Source: Sedimentimonas flavescens
GTDB taxonomy: Bacteria; Pseudomonadota; Alphaproteobacteria; Rhodobacterales; Rhodobacteraceae
Assembly: GCF_019264375.1 (NCBI RefSeq)
Contig: NZ_JAHVAI010000005.1
Span: 124,001 to 188,000, forward strand
DNA length: 64,000 nucleotides
Direction of reading: 5' to 3'
Both the position numbers and the translations under genes were made by a program. Below, one piece after another: positions 1 through 11,027 of the stretch. The stretch's first letter is position 1. Every line of letters starts with the position of its first letter. The notes under the pieces were generated by a model. It worked only from the letters and a program-made list of their open reading frames with translations, had not been told where the DNA came from and did not search any database.

Positions 1-112
1 TCAGAATCCGGAATGAATGAAGGCGCCTGCGCGGCAAAGCGCCGACCCGCCCAATACGCAGTTGGTGCGCAAGCGCCGCTTTCTTGTGATCTGCGCGAAA
101 CTGCGTTAACAA

Positions 113-127
113 GTTCACTATTCGTTC
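113..127. promoter_or_regulatory. SOS (LexA) box of uvrA
   Basis: The sequence reads GTTC-ACTATTC-GTTC, an exact match to the alphaproteobacterial LexA operator GTTC-N7-GTTC. It lies about 65 bases before the uvrA start, where a LexA site controlling DNA repair is expected. That LexA represses uvrA here is inferred from the motif. Bases 1-112 show no gene and no other motif I can support. Confidence 0.85.
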
Positions 128-191
128 GCGTATTTCGATTGGAGACTCAGCGCGCCTCGCCTATCTAGGGAGGGTGGAAACGGGGGCAGTC

Positions 192-3065
<2,874 letters not shown>

Positions 3066-3100
3066 AGCCGCCGGGCGGTATCCCGCCCGGCGGCTGCTTT
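3066..3100 (+). terminator. Terminator after uvrA
   Basis: A 13-bp perfect stem (3066-3078 with 3083-3095) with loop TATC begins one base after the uvrA stop codon and is followed by GCTTT. The T tract is short. The gene beyond is convergent, so the hairpin may serve both strands. Confidence 0.75.
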
Positions 3101-3121
3101 GACCTATGCGGTATCGGCGCC

Positions 3122-3490
3122 TTAGCGCAGGATTGCCGAAACCGCCCCGATCAGGTCAAGAATCTCACCGGTGCGGCGGTCCACCCGGTAGACGTAGTCG
3201 TCCTTGCTCCAGTAGTCGTAGCGCGGATTGAGGCCGTAACGGTCGGGATTGCGCAAGATGTAGTAATCGTCGCGAATACGATCGCCGATGTTCCAACGAT
3301 GCTTGACCTGACCGGGCGGCATGCAGCCGTTGTTTTTCTTGGCCAGGCCCGGCGGGCAGCCTTTGTTGCCCTTTTCGACCTCAACGAAGCCGCGCGGATA
3401 AACCTTGTCCTTGTTCTTGCCATCGGCGTGGGCCGCCAACGGGCTCAGGATCAGGGCGGTGGCAAACAGAATCTGCGTGAAGTGCTTCAT
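3122..3490 (-). CDS. Small secreted protein of unknown function
   Basis: The 122-residue product has a clear signal peptide (MKHFTQILFATALILSPLAAHA, cleavage near residue 22) followed by a basic, Gly/Pro-rich mature region with two cysteines (GCPPG, GCMPPG). The C-terminal half is rich in Tyr and Asp and recalls short periplasmic RcnB-like proteins, in which a repeated YxI..PxxYGL pattern is common. I cannot assign a function. An AGGAG ribosome-binding site precedes the ATG at normal spacing. The gene is convergent with uvrA and stands alone. Confidence 0.8.
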   Translation of the reverse strand: MKHFTQILFATALILSPLAAHADGKNKDKVYPRGFVEVEKGNKGCPPGLAKKNNGCMPPGQVKHRWNIGDRIRDDYYILRNPDRYGLNPRYDYWSKDDYVYRVDRRTGEILDLIGAVSAILR

Positions 3491-3583
3491 AAAGCTCTCC
3501 TTTCTCTCAACCCGGAGAATGCACCAAAGCGATGCCGGGTTCCATGCCCTGAAATAGGGCTGCGCGGAGTCTTGCCAAGTGCC

Positions 3584-3611
3584 GCGCCCGCCGGGTGTAT
3601 CCGGCGGGCGC
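3584..3611 (-). terminator. Hairpin after the DUF2892 gene
   Basis: An 11-bp perfect GC stem (3584-3594 with 3601-3611), loop GTGTAT, lies nine bases after the stop of the minus-strand DUF2892 gene. There is no T tract, so it may act as an mRNA-stabilising hairpin or a weak terminator. Confidence 0.5.
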
Positions 3612-3620
3612 CATGGTCGC

Positions 3621-3824
3621 TTATTTCTTCATCGGGCAGCTGTTGAACCCGAAGATCGAATAGAGCGGGCAGCTGCCCATCAGGCCGGTCAGCAGCGGCA
3701 CGACGCCGATCAGATAGGCCCAACGATAGCTCGCCTCGGCATTGAGGAAAAAGCCCGCCAGCAGGGCGAGGCCGACGAGGATGCGCAGAACGCGGTCGAT
3801 GCCGCCGACATTGGATTTCAACAT
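3621..3824 (-). CDS. DUF2892 inner-membrane protein
   Basis: This 67-residue protein matches the DUF2892 (YgaP membrane-domain-like) pattern: MLKSNVGGIDRVLRILVG at the start, two hydrophobic helices (about residues 13-30 and 36-55), and the closing CPLYSIFGFNSCP with two cysteines. Family members are small membrane proteins found with rhodanese, persulfide dioxygenase or Crp/Fnr genes and linked to sulfur stress; their exact role is unknown. The gene follows the Crp/Fnr gene on the same strand about 110 bases downstream, so the two may be one unit. A GGGAG site precedes the ATG. Confidence 0.85.
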   Translation of the reverse strand: MLKSNVGGIDRVLRILVGLALLAGFFLNAEASYRWAYLIGVVPLLTGLMGSCPLYSIFGFNSCPMKK

Positions 3825-3914
3825 GATATGCTCCCTTCCCAGGCGCGTTTCGGAAAAATGCGGGCGTTTCCACCCGGCTGATCCGTACTTACGCCGAGTC
3901 GCCTTGCGCTGTCT

Positions 3915-3927
3915 GTGACAAGGTCAC
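3915..3927. promoter_or_regulatory. 13-bp palindrome before the DUF2892 gene
   Basis: GTGAC-AAG-GTCAC is a perfect inverted repeat between the Crp/Fnr gene and the DUF2892 gene. It resembles a CRP site (TGTGA..TCAC) with the spacer one base short. It could be an operator for the downstream gene; which protein binds is unknown. Confidence 0.4.
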
Positions 3928-3933
3928 CTTCAC

Positions 3934-4596
3934 TCAGAGACCCTCGGCGAGGGCAAGTCTGCGCAGGGAGGCGGCGTCGATGATCTCGACCGCACCGCGT
4001 TCTGTGTGCACCCATCCCCGGCGCGCGAAGGCGTCGAGGCGGCGCGAGACGACCTCGCGGGCGGTGCCGATCTGGGCGGCGATCTCGGATTGCGTGGCCT
4101 GCACCCGTCCGCCCTCGGCGCGGTTGCACAGGAAAGCGGCCAGGCGGCACTCGACCGACTGGAATGAGACACGCTCCATCAGCTGGATCATGCCGCCCAT
4201 CCGCTCGGCAAACGCGGTGAAGACGAGTTGGCGAAAAGCCGGGTCGCTGTCCATCAGCGACAGGAAGACCGGGCGGGGGATCACGATCGCGCGCGATTCG
4301 GTCGCGCAAAGCGCCTCGGCGGAATAGCTGGCGTCGCCGCCCAGCAGGCCCAGGGTGGTCTGCACGCAGGTCTGCCCCGGCTCGACCGCATAGAGCAAAA
4401 GCTCGCGCCCGCCGGCGCCGGTCAGGAAGACCTCAATGCGGCCCGAAAGGATGACGGGGAAGCCCGTGACGTCATCGCCGGGGCGGTAGATGACGGCCCC
4501 GCGCGGCAGCGCCATCGGTTGCAATGCACCAAGGCGCGCCTTGCTGGCGGGGGAGAGGGCGCTGAGGCTAGGTGTGTCGGTGATCCAATCGGTCAT
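3934..4596 (-). CDS. Crp/Fnr-family transcriptional regulator
   Basis: A 220-residue regulator with an N-terminal cyclic-nucleotide-binding-like beta barrel (about 25-110), a dimer helix (120-145) and a C-terminal winged helix-turn-helix (about 160-215). The recognition helix reads REVVSRRL, giving the E-x-x-S-R pattern of FNR rather than the E-x-x-G-R of CRP. It lacks the N-terminal cysteine cluster of FNR, so it should not carry the FNR iron-sulfur cluster. Its four cysteines are 77, 97, 150 and 157. The ligand is unknown; thiol or persulfide sensing is a guess from the DUF2892 neighbour. The start has only a weak ribosome-binding site. Confidence 0.85.
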   Translation of the reverse strand: MTDWITDTPSLSALSPASKARLGALQPMALPRGAVIYRPGDDVTGFPVILSGRIEVFLTGAGGRELLLYAVEPGQTCVQTTLGLLGGDASYSAEALCATESRAIVIPRPVFLSLMDSDPAFRQLVFTAFAERMGGMIQLMERVSFQSVECRLAAFLCNRAEGGRVQATQSEIAAQIGTAREVVSRRLDAFARRGWVHTERGAVEIIDAASLRRLALAEGL

Positions 4597-4662
4597 GGAT
4601 AGGTTCTAGCCCACCCGGGCGCAGGTGCAAGAGCGGCGCGCGATGACGCGCGCCGCTTGGGG

Positions 4663-5535
4663 TCAGGAACGGTGGCGCTTTTCGAAGCGCGGCAGCATGG
4701 CCGAGAAATCCATGCCGCGGCCGTCTTCCGTTTCGACGAACTGGGTATAGAGAGCTGCGGCAAGCTGGCCCATCGGCGTGTCGGCATCGGCAGCCTCGGC
4801 CGCCTGCTGGCTAAGCCGCAGATCCTTGAGCATGAGTTCGGCCGCGAAGCCCGGCTTGTAGTCGTTATCGGCGGGGCTTGCCGGGCCGACGCCGGGGGCG
4901 GGGCAGTAAGCGTTCATCGTCCAGCTATAGCCCGACGAGGTCGATACCACGTCAAACATCTTCTGCCGATCAAGGCCGAGCTTGTCGGCCAGTGCAAAAG
5001 CCTCGCAGGTGGCGATCATGGTCACGCCGAGGATCATGTTGTTGCAGATCTTCGCGGCCTGACCGGCGCCAGCGTCGCCGCAATGGACGGCCTTCTGGCC
5101 CATGATGTCAAAAAGCGGTTTGACCTTGTCGAAGGCCTCGGCCGAGCCGCCCACCATGAAGGTCAGCGTGCCGTTGGTCGCACCACCCACGCCACCCGAG
5201 ACCGGGGCGTCGAGCGCACCAAGACCGGCCGCCGCTGCCTGTTCGGCCACGGCACGGGCACTTTCGACATCGACGGTCGAGCAGTCACACAGCACCGCGC
5301 CCGGAGCCATCGCCGGGATCACCTCGGCCGCGACGGCGCGCAGGATCGCGCCGTTGGGCAGCATGGTGATGACCACATCCGCGCCCTGGGCAGTTTCAGC
5401 GGCGCTGGCGGCTTTTCTGACACCCTCGGGCATCGGCGCGGCAAGGTCGAAGCCCGTCACCTCATGGCCCTCGCGCGCAAGGTTCGCGGCCATCGGTCCG
5501 CCCATGTTGCCCAATCCGATAAATCCGACTTTCAT
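4663..5535 (-). CDS. mmsB: 3-hydroxyisobutyrate dehydrogenase
   Basis: This enzyme oxidises 3-hydroxyisobutyrate to methylmalonate semialdehyde with NAD in valine breakdown. The 290-residue product starts with the Rossmann motif GFIGLGNMGGPMA (residues 4-16). It has the substrate-binding DAPVSGG segment near residue 118 and the catalytic-lysine segment GAGQAAKICNN near 170, all typical of the beta-hydroxyacid dehydrogenase family. A longer in-frame reading exists to 5589, but GGGAGGAAAT directly before ATG 5535 fixes the start. It is the last gene of the valine cluster, 29 bases after the hydrolase gene. Confidence 0.93.
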   Translation of the reverse strand: MKVGFIGLGNMGGPMAANLAREGHEVTGFDLAAPMPEGVRKAASAAETAQGADVVITMLPNGAILRAVAAEVIPAMAPGAVLCDCSTVDVESARAVAEQAAAAGLGALDAPVSGGVGGATNGTLTFMVGGSAEAFDKVKPLFDIMGQKAVHCGDAGAGQAAKICNNMILGVTMIATCEAFALADKLGLDRQKMFDVVSTSSGYSWTMNAYCPAPGVGPASPADNDYKPGFAAELMLKDLRLSQQAAEAADADTPMGQLAAALYTQFVETEDGRGMDFSAMLPRFEKRHRS

Positions 5536-5564
5536 ATTTCCTCCCATGGCGTCAGGCGCCAAAA

Positions 5565-6611
5565 TCAATCCTCGAAGGGGATCTTCCATTCCCCTGGCAC
5601 CGGCTCCAGCATGGCCGCAACGACCGCCTCCGACAGGGTCTCATGCGTGTATTTCCAACGCGGGTTGCGGTCCTTGTCGATGATCTGGGCGCGGATCCCC
5701 TCAAGGAAATCGCCGTCCTTCGCCGCGCGCAGGGTAAAGCGGAATTCGTTTTCAAGCGCGGTGCGAATGTCGGGCGACTGGCGCGTCATGCGGATCAGAC
5801 GCAGGGTCGCCTCTTCCGACAGGGCCGAGTTGCGGCGCAAAATCGCCAGCGTATCGGCGGCGAAATCGCCCTCCATTCCCGCAAGGGCCTGCATGATCTC
5901 CGGCACAGTGGCGCCGGCAAAGGCCGCGTCGATCACCGGGCGCTGGTCGTGCAGATAGCCGGCTTTAGGGGGCACAATGCCCTTGGGCAGAACCCCCGGA
6001 TCGCCGGTCTCACAAAGCGCGAGTTTGAGCGCCTCCCACTCGGCCTCTGGAACATAGAGATCTGCAAAGCCCGTGTAGATCGCATCCGCCGCTCCGATCC
6101 GGGTGCCGGTGACGCCCAGATATTCGCCGACACGGCCGGGCGCTTTGGCCAGAATCATCGTGCCGCCCACGTCGGGGATCAGGCCGATGCCGGTTTCGGG
6201 CATGGCAATCTGCGTCGTATCTCCGACAATCCGGTGCGCGGCATGGCTACCCACACCCACGCCGCCGCCCATCACGAAGCCCTGCATAAAGGCGACAATG
6301 GGCTTGCGATATTCGGCCACCGTCGCATTCATGCGGTATTCTTCGCGCCAGAAAGTCGGGCCGGTGGTGAAATCGCCCTGCAACCCCATGTGATAGATCT
6401 TGGCGATGTCGCCGCCCGCGCAAAAGGCGCGCTCGCCCGCGCCGTCAATGATCACCACCGCGACCTCGGGATCGTCGCGCCAGGCCAGCAGGGCATTCTC
6501 GATCCCCATCGACATCTCGTAGTCGAGTGCATTGAGCGCCTTGGGACGATTCAGCGTGATCCAGCCGGCGCGGCCCTCTTTGCGGGCGATGATGGTCGGA
6601 AGATCAGTCAT
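5565..6611 (-). CDS. 3-hydroxyisobutyryl-CoA hydrolase (crotonase fold)
   Basis: A 348-residue crotonase-superfamily protein. The oxyanion-hole segments are visible (AFCAGGDI near residue 63; FVMGGGVGVGSHAAHRI near 111), and the C-terminal part is longer than in ordinary enoyl-CoA hydratases, as in HIBCH-type hydrolases. In this cluster it would release 3-hydroxyisobutyrate from its CoA ester, feeding mmsB. Its ATG shares one base with the upstream acyl-CoA dehydrogenase stop (TGATG), so translation is coupled. Plain enoyl-CoA hydratase is the alternative, but length and context favour the hydrolase. Confidence 0.88.
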   Translation of the reverse strand: MTDLPTIIARKEGRAGWITLNRPKALNALDYEMSMGIENALLAWRDDPEVAVVIIDGAGERAFCAGGDIAKIYHMGLQGDFTTGPTFWREEYRMNATVAEYRKPIVAFMQGFVMGGGVGVGSHAAHRIVGDTTQIAMPETGIGLIPDVGGTMILAKAPGRVGEYLGVTGTRIGAADAIYTGFADLYVPEAEWEALKLALCETGDPGVLPKGIVPPKAGYLHDQRPVIDAAFAGATVPEIMQALAGMEGDFAADTLAILRRNSALSEEATLRLIRMTRQSPDIRTALENEFRFTLRAAKDGDFLEGIRAQIIDKDRNPRWKYTHETLSEAVVAAMLEPVPGEWKIPFED

Positions 6612-7756
6612 CAGCCGCGCTCCGCCAGCAAGGCGCGGCCAACGATCAGCCGCATGATCTCGTTCGTGCCTTCAAGGATCTGGTGCACCCGCAGGTCGCG
6701 GACGATCTTTTCGATCCCGTAATCGGCCAGATAGCCATAGCCACCGTGCAACTGGAGGCACTGGTTGGCAACCTCGAAGGCCGAGTCGGTGACGTAAAGC
6801 TTGGCCATCGCGCAGAACTTGGTCGCGTCGGGCGCTTTGTTATCAAGCTTCCACGCCGCCTGACGCAGGAAGGTGCGGGCCGATTGCAGCTTGACCTCCA
6901 TCTCAGCCAGCCGGAATTGCAGCGCCTGGAACTGGTCGATGGATTTGCCGAAGGCCTTGCGCTCGCCCATGTAGGTCAGGGTGGCGTTCAGGGCCGCCTG
7001 CGCGCCGCCAAGGGCCGAGGCCGCGATGTTCAGCCGCCCGCCGTCAAGCCCGGCCATCGCATAGGCGAAGCCTTTGCCTTCCTCGCCCAGAAGGTTGTCC
7101 GCGGGGATCACGCAGTCGTCGAACTGGACCTGCGCGGTCGGTTGCGCGCGCCAGCCCATCTTGTCTTCCAGCCCGCCAAAGCTCAGCCCCGGCGCGCCAT
7201 CCTCGACGATGACGGTCGAGATGCCCTTGGGGCTGTTGTCGCCGGTGCGCACCATGGTGACATAGACGTCGGAATAACCGCCACCCGAGATGAAGGCCTT
7301 GTTGCCGTTCAGCTTCCAGCCGTCATTCGTGCGCTCGGCGCGGGTGCGCAGCGCGGCCGCGTCCGAGCCGGAACCCGGTTCCGTCAGGCAGTAGGAGAAG
7401 ATCTTTTCCATCGAGCACAGCGCCGGAAGCCAGCGTGCCTTGGTCTCCTCGCTGCCGAACTTGTCGATCATGCCGCCGCACATGTTGTGGATCGACAGGA
7501 ACGAGCCGACCGCCGGGCAGGACATCGCCAGCGCCTCGAAGACCAGCGTCGCATCAAGCCGCGAAAGGCCCGAGCCGCCGTATTCCTCGGCGACGTAGAT
7601 GCCGCCAAGGCCCAGCTCGGCCACCTTGGGCCACAGCTCTTTCGGGATCGTGCCAGCGGCTTCCCATTCGCGGGCAAAGGGGGCGATGTTCTCTTGGCCG
7701 AATGCCAGGGCCATGTCGAAGATGGCCTGCTGCTCTTCGCTCAGAGCAAAATCCAT
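6611..7756 (-). CDS. Acyl-CoA dehydrogenase, probably isobutyryl-CoA dehydrogenase
   Basis: A 381-residue FAD enzyme of the acyl-CoA dehydrogenase family. It carries the signatures CLTEPGSGSDAA (near residue 128) and QLHGGYGYLADYGIEKIVRDLRV (split here as QLHGGYGY and RDLRVHQI). The catalytic glutamate lies in LEGTNEIMR near the C terminus, the position used by short-chain enzymes. Between mmsA and the 3-hydroxyisobutyryl-CoA hydrolase, it most likely makes methacrylyl-CoA from isobutyryl-CoA. No separate methacrylyl-CoA hydratase is present, so that step must be encoded elsewhere. An operator-like repeat lies 50-70 bases upstream. Confidence 0.9.
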   Translation of the reverse strand: MDFALSEEQQAIFDMALAFGQENIAPFAREWEAAGTIPKELWPKVAELGLGGIYVAEEYGGSGLSRLDATLVFEALAMSCPAVGSFLSIHNMCGGMIDKFGSEETKARWLPALCSMEKIFSYCLTEPGSGSDAAALRTRAERTNDGWKLNGNKAFISGGGYSDVYVTMVRTGDNSPKGISTVIVEDGAPGLSFGGLEDKMGWRAQPTAQVQFDDCVIPADNLLGEEGKGFAYAMAGLDGGRLNIAASALGGAQAALNATLTYMGERKAFGKSIDQFQALQFRLAEMEVKLQSARTFLRQAAWKLDNKAPDATKFCAMAKLYVTDSAFEVANQCLQLHGGYGYLADYGIEKIVRDLRVHQILEGTNEIMRLIVGRALLAERG

Positions 7757-7804
7757 GGTTTCCTCCCCGAAACGCGTGAATTGAACGTCTGTTTAGTTGT
7801 GAAA

Positions 7805-7825
7805 CCTTGCAAGAATTTTGCAAGG
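7805..7825. promoter_or_regulatory. TTGCAA inverted repeat before the acyl-CoA dehydrogenase gene
   Basis: The sequence is CCTTGCAA-GAATT-TTGCAAGG, an 8-bp perfect inverted repeat containing two TTGCAA cores 11 bp apart. It sits about 50 bases upstream of the gene starting at 7756. It resembles the paired TTTGCAAA sites of the ScfR/PccR/RamB short-chain fatty-acyl regulators. Assignment to that family is inference. Confidence 0.55.
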
Positions 7826-7887
7826 GGCCGATCCGGGGCAACTGAATCCGGATGGCATGCAGGCCGTGGCGACCCGCCGGGAGGGCT

Positions 7888-7907
7888 GGGGGCGCCGCAG
7901 CGCCCCC
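7888..7907 (-). terminator. Hairpin after mmsA
   Basis: GGGGGCGC-CGCA-GCGCCCCC forms an 8-bp stem just beyond the mmsA stop (7915) on the minus strand. It has no T tract, so it may only partly stop transcription into the acyl-CoA dehydrogenase gene. Confidence 0.45.
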
Positions 7908-7914
7908 GAACCGA

Positions 7915-9414
7915 TCAGTCCATTGCCTTGAAGTTGAAGGCCGAGCCTTCCTTGATGCCCGACGGCCAGCGCGAGGTGATCGTCTTGGTGCGGGTGTAGA
8001 AGCGGAACCCGTCCGGGCCGTGCTGGTTCAGATCCCCAAAGCCCGACTTTTTCCAGCCGCCAAAGGTGTGGTAGGCCAGCGGAACCGGGATCGGAACGTT
8101 GATGCCGACCATGCCGATGTTGATGCGGTTGGCAAAGTCGCGCGCGGTGTCGCCGTCACGGGTGAAGATCGCGGTGCCGTTGCCATATTCATGGTCCATG
8201 GCGTAGCTCAGCGCTTCTTCGTAGGTCTTGGCGCGGACGGTCGAAAGCACGGGTCCGAAGATCTCCTGCTTGTAGATCTCCATGTCGCGGGTGACGTTGT
8301 CGAAGAGGGTCGGGCCGACGAAGAAGCCGTTCTCGTAGCCCTGCAGGCTGAAGTCACGACCGTCGCAGACCAGCGTCGCACCTTGCTCGACGCCCGAGCC
8401 GATGAGGCCCTTGATGCGCTCGGCGGCGGCGGCGGTCACGACCGGGCCGTAATCGACGTCATCGCCAGCGGTGTAGGGGCCGACCTTCAGCTTTTCGATG
8501 CGCGGTACCAGCTTTTCGATCAGGCGGTCGGCGGTTTCGTCGCCTACCGGAACGGCGACCGAGATCGCCATGCAGCGCTCGCCCGCTGCGCCGAAGCCTG
8601 CGCCAACCAGCGCGTCGGCGGCCTGATCCATGTCGGCGTCCGGCATGATGATCATGTGGTTCTTCGCACCGCCGAAGCACTGCGCACGCTTGCCGGTCGC
8701 GGCGGCACGCTCATAGATATACTGCGCGATCGGGGTCGAACCGACGAAGCCCACCGCTTGGATGATTTCGCTGTCGAGGATCGCGTCCACCGACTCCTTG
8801 TCGCCGTTGACGACCTGCAGAACGCCGTCGGGAAGGCCCGCTTCCTGGCAGAGTTCGGCCAGCATCAGCGGGACCGAAGGGTCACGCTCGGACGGCTTGA
8901 GGATCATCGCGTTGCCCGAGCTGAGCGCGGGGCCCATTTTCCACAGCGGGATCATGGCGGGGAAGTTGAACGGCGTGATGCCGGCGACGACGCCAAGCGG
9001 CTGGCGCATCGAGTACATGTCGATGCCGGGGCCGGCGCTGTCGGTGAACTCACCCTTGAGCATCTGCGGCGCGCCGATGCAGAACTCGATCACTTCGAGG
9101 CCGCGCTGCACGTCGCCCTTCGCGTCGGGGAAGGTCTTGCCGTGCTCGGACGAGAGCGCCTCGGCCAGCTTGTCCATGTCGCGGTTGATCAGGCGCACCA
9201 GTTCCATCATGACGCGGGCGCGCTTTTGCGGGTTGGTGGCACCCCAGGCCTTCTGGGCCTCGGCGGCGGCGGCGATGGCCGCGTCCAGTTCCGCCTTGGT
9301 GGCAAGCGCGACCTTGGCCTGCACTTCGCCGGTGGCGGGGTTGTAAACGTCGGCAAAGCGGCCCGAAGTGCCCGCAACATGTTTGCCGTTGATCCAGTGA
9401 CCGATCTCTTTCAT
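7915..9414 (-). CDS. mmsA: Methylmalonate-semialdehyde dehydrogenase (CoA-acylating)
   Basis: This enzyme converts methylmalonate semialdehyde to propionyl-CoA with NAD and CoA, the last step of valine degradation. The 499-residue product is a full-length aldehyde dehydrogenase. It starts MKEIGHWINGKH; the catalytic cysteine is in GERCMAIS (near residue 287) and the segment GITPFNFPAMIPLWK is typical of MmsA. The ATG at 9414 has a GGGAGG site just upstream (read on the minus strand). It is divergent from a LysR gene across a 106-base gap that holds TTGCA-type repeats, and it heads the valine cluster. Confidence 0.95.
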   Translation of the reverse strand: MKEIGHWINGKHVAGTSGRFADVYNPATGEVQAKVALATKAELDAAIAAAAEAQKAWGATNPQKRARVMMELVRLINRDMDKLAEALSSEHGKTFPDAKGDVQRGLEVIEFCIGAPQMLKGEFTDSAGPGIDMYSMRQPLGVVAGITPFNFPAMIPLWKMGPALSSGNAMILKPSERDPSVPLMLAELCQEAGLPDGVLQVVNGDKESVDAILDSEIIQAVGFVGSTPIAQYIYERAAATGKRAQCFGGAKNHMIIMPDADMDQAADALVGAGFGAAGERCMAISVAVPVGDETADRLIEKLVPRIEKLKVGPYTAGDDVDYGPVVTAAAAERIKGLIGSGVEQGATLVCDGRDFSLQGYENGFFVGPTLFDNVTRDMEIYKQEIFGPVLSTVRAKTYEEALSYAMDHEYGNGTAIFTRDGDTARDFANRINIGMVGINVPIPVPLAYHTFGGWKKSGFGDLNQHGPDGFRFYTRTKTITSRWPSGIKEGSAFNFKAMD

Positions 9415-9493
9415 CGCATCCTCCCGTGGATTGATTGGCGACACATTAGCCTTGCGAAAATGCCAGAAAAAGAGGAAGTCTGGCAAAGGTGTT

Positions 9494-9507
9494 TTGCATT
9501 ATTGCAA
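9494..9507. promoter_or_regulatory. TTGCA-type repeat in the mmsA/LysR gap
   Basis: TTGCAT-TA-TTGCAA lies 14 bases before the LysR start and 80 bases before mmsA. It shares the TTGCAA core with the site before the acyl-CoA dehydrogenase gene (7805-7825), though the spacing differs (8 rather than 11 bp). It is a candidate operator for the divergent genes. Confidence 0.4.
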
Positions 9508-9520
9508 AGGTTGGTCGAAG

Positions 9521-10420
9521 ATGGACTGGGACGATCTGCGTGTTTTCCTTGCTGTCGCGCGGGCGGAAAGCCTGTCTGGGGCGGGCAGGGCGCTCAAATG
9601 CGATGCGGCCACGGTCGGGCGACGGATCGCGCGGCTCGAGGAAGCCTTCGGCGCCAAGCTTTTCGTGAAATCGCCGCAGGGCTATGCGCTGACCGAGGCC
9701 GGCTCGCGGCTGCTGCCTCATGCCGAGCAGGCCGAGCAGGCGATGGCGGGCGCGGCCGAGGAATTGGGCGGTTCGGCCGGAAGGCTGACAGGGCAATTGC
9801 GGATCGGCGCACCGGATGGTTGCGCGAACTACCTGCTTCCGCAGGTCTGCGCGGCGATCTGCGACGCGAACCCCGGGCTTGAGATCCACATCGTTGCCCT
9901 GCCGCGCGTGTTTAACCTGTCCAAGCGCGAGGCTGACATGGCCATTGCCGTGTCGCGCCCCACGGCCGGGCGGCTGACGGTGCAGAAGCTGACCGACTAC
10001 CAGCTGCATCTCGCGGCGCATGAAGACTACCTTGGCCAGGTCGGCCCGATCACCACTCGTTCGGACCTCAAGGCGCATCGGATGATCGGCTATATCCCCG
10101 ACATGATCTTCGACAAGGAGTTGGACTATTTCGCAGAGACCGGGGGCGAGGCGGTTGGCCTCGCATCGAACTCGGTCTCGGTGCAGATGCAGATGGTGCG
10201 GGCGGGGGCAGGGGTCGGCATCGTCCATGACTTCGCGATTCCGTTTTGCCCCGGCGTACGGCGCATTCTGTTGGATCAGGTCTCGCTCAGCCGCACCTTC
10301 TGGCTGATCCGCCATGCGGACGATCGCCGCTCGGAGCGACTGACGCGCCTTGCCGATGCGCTTGGGCAGGGGTTACGCGCCGAGGTGACCCGGCTTGAGG
10401 CCCTCGCAGCAAGCTATTGA
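9521..10420 (+). CDS. LysR-family transcriptional regulator
   Basis: A 299-residue LysR-type regulator. It has an N-terminal helix-turn-helix (residues 1-60; LAVARAESLSGAGRAL, then VGRRIARLEEAFGAKLF) and an effector-binding domain of periplasmic-binding fold from about residue 90. ATG 9521 was chosen because MDWDDLRVFLAVA is the normal family start; upstream in-frame sequence looks non-coding. It is transcribed away from mmsA, the classic LysR layout, so it is likely to control valine catabolism and itself. The effector is unknown. Confidence 0.9.
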   Translation: MDWDDLRVFLAVARAESLSGAGRALKCDAATVGRRIARLEEAFGAKLFVKSPQGYALTEAGSRLLPHAEQAEQAMAGAAEELGGSAGRLTGQLRIGAPDGCANYLLPQVCAAICDANPGLEIHIVALPRVFNLSKREADMAIAVSRPTAGRLTVQKLTDYQLHLAAHEDYLGQVGPITTRSDLKAHRMIGYIPDMIFDKELDYFAETGGEAVGLASNSVSVQMQMVRAGAGVGIVHDFAIPFCPGVRRILLDQVSLSRTFWLIRHADDRRSERLTRLADALGQGLRAEVTRLEALAASY

Positions 10421-10500
10421 GTTCGCAACCGCAAAGCAGTCTTGACAGGCGTCCATCGCGCGGTGACGCTGCGAGTCAGACAAGCGATTGGGAGGTTGCG

Positions 10501-10935
10501 ATGCAGGTTCTGCAAATTCTGAAAACGAAGGGCGATGAAACCGTGGCGACGATTGCGCCCGGCTCGACCGTTGCGGCGGTGGCCGAGGTCTTGTCGCAGC
10601 GCCGCATCGGTGCCCTGATCGTTTCGCGGGACGGCAAGCATGTCGAGGGTATCGTGTCCGAGCGCGACGTGGTGCGCGAGCTTGGGCGCCGCGGCCCCTC
10701 GGTGCTGAACCTCCCCGTCGATGAGATCATGACCAGGAACGCTGTCGGCTGCGCGCGCACCGATACCACCGATCAGGTGATGGAGCGCATGAGCGACGGC
10801 CGCTTCCGCCACATGCCCGTCATGGAAGGCGACGAGATGATCGGCCTCGTGTCGATCGGCGACGTCGTGAAGGCCCGCCTGTCCGAGCTGCAACTTGAGA
10901 AAGAAGCGCTCACCGGCATGATTATGGGCAATTAA
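10501..10935 (+). CDS. CBS-domain pair protein
   Basis: A 144-residue protein made almost wholly of two CBS domains (about residues 8-65 and 75-130), with the recurring pattern GALIVSRDGKHVEGIVSERD and HMPVMEGDEMIGLVSIGDVV. Such stand-alone pairs bind adenosine nucleotides and act as energy sensors, or as partners of other proteins; the partner here is unknown. GGGAGG seven bases before ATG 10501 fixes the start. A terminator follows, so it appears to be a single-gene unit. Confidence 0.88.
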   Translation: MQVLQILKTKGDETVATIAPGSTVAAVAEVLSQRRIGALIVSRDGKHVEGIVSERDVVRELGRRGPSVLNLPVDEIMTRNAVGCARTDTTDQVMERMSDGRFRHMPVMEGDEMIGLVSIGDVVKARLSELQLEKEALTGMIMGN

Positions 10936-10966
10936 TTCTGCGCCGCGGCAAGAGATGCTTGCAAAT

Positions 10967-10999
10967 GGGCACGCAATATTGTTGCGTGCCCTAAACATT
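10967..10999 (+). terminator. Terminator between the CBS gene and coaD
   Basis: GGGCACGCAA-TATTG-TTGCGTGCCC is a perfect 10-bp stem followed by TAAACATTT. It separates the CBS gene from coaD, 37 bases before the coaD start. Confidence 0.7.
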
Positions 11000-11027
11000 T
11001 CGTGAGCGGCAAGTGAGGAGTTCGCCC

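Noticed and set aside
7852-9882. A 676-codon plus-strand frame opposite mmsA
   Set aside because: Antisense to mmsA, composition Arg/Gly/Asp-rich without motifs; similar shadows lie opposite tkt, purB, cysI and uvrA.
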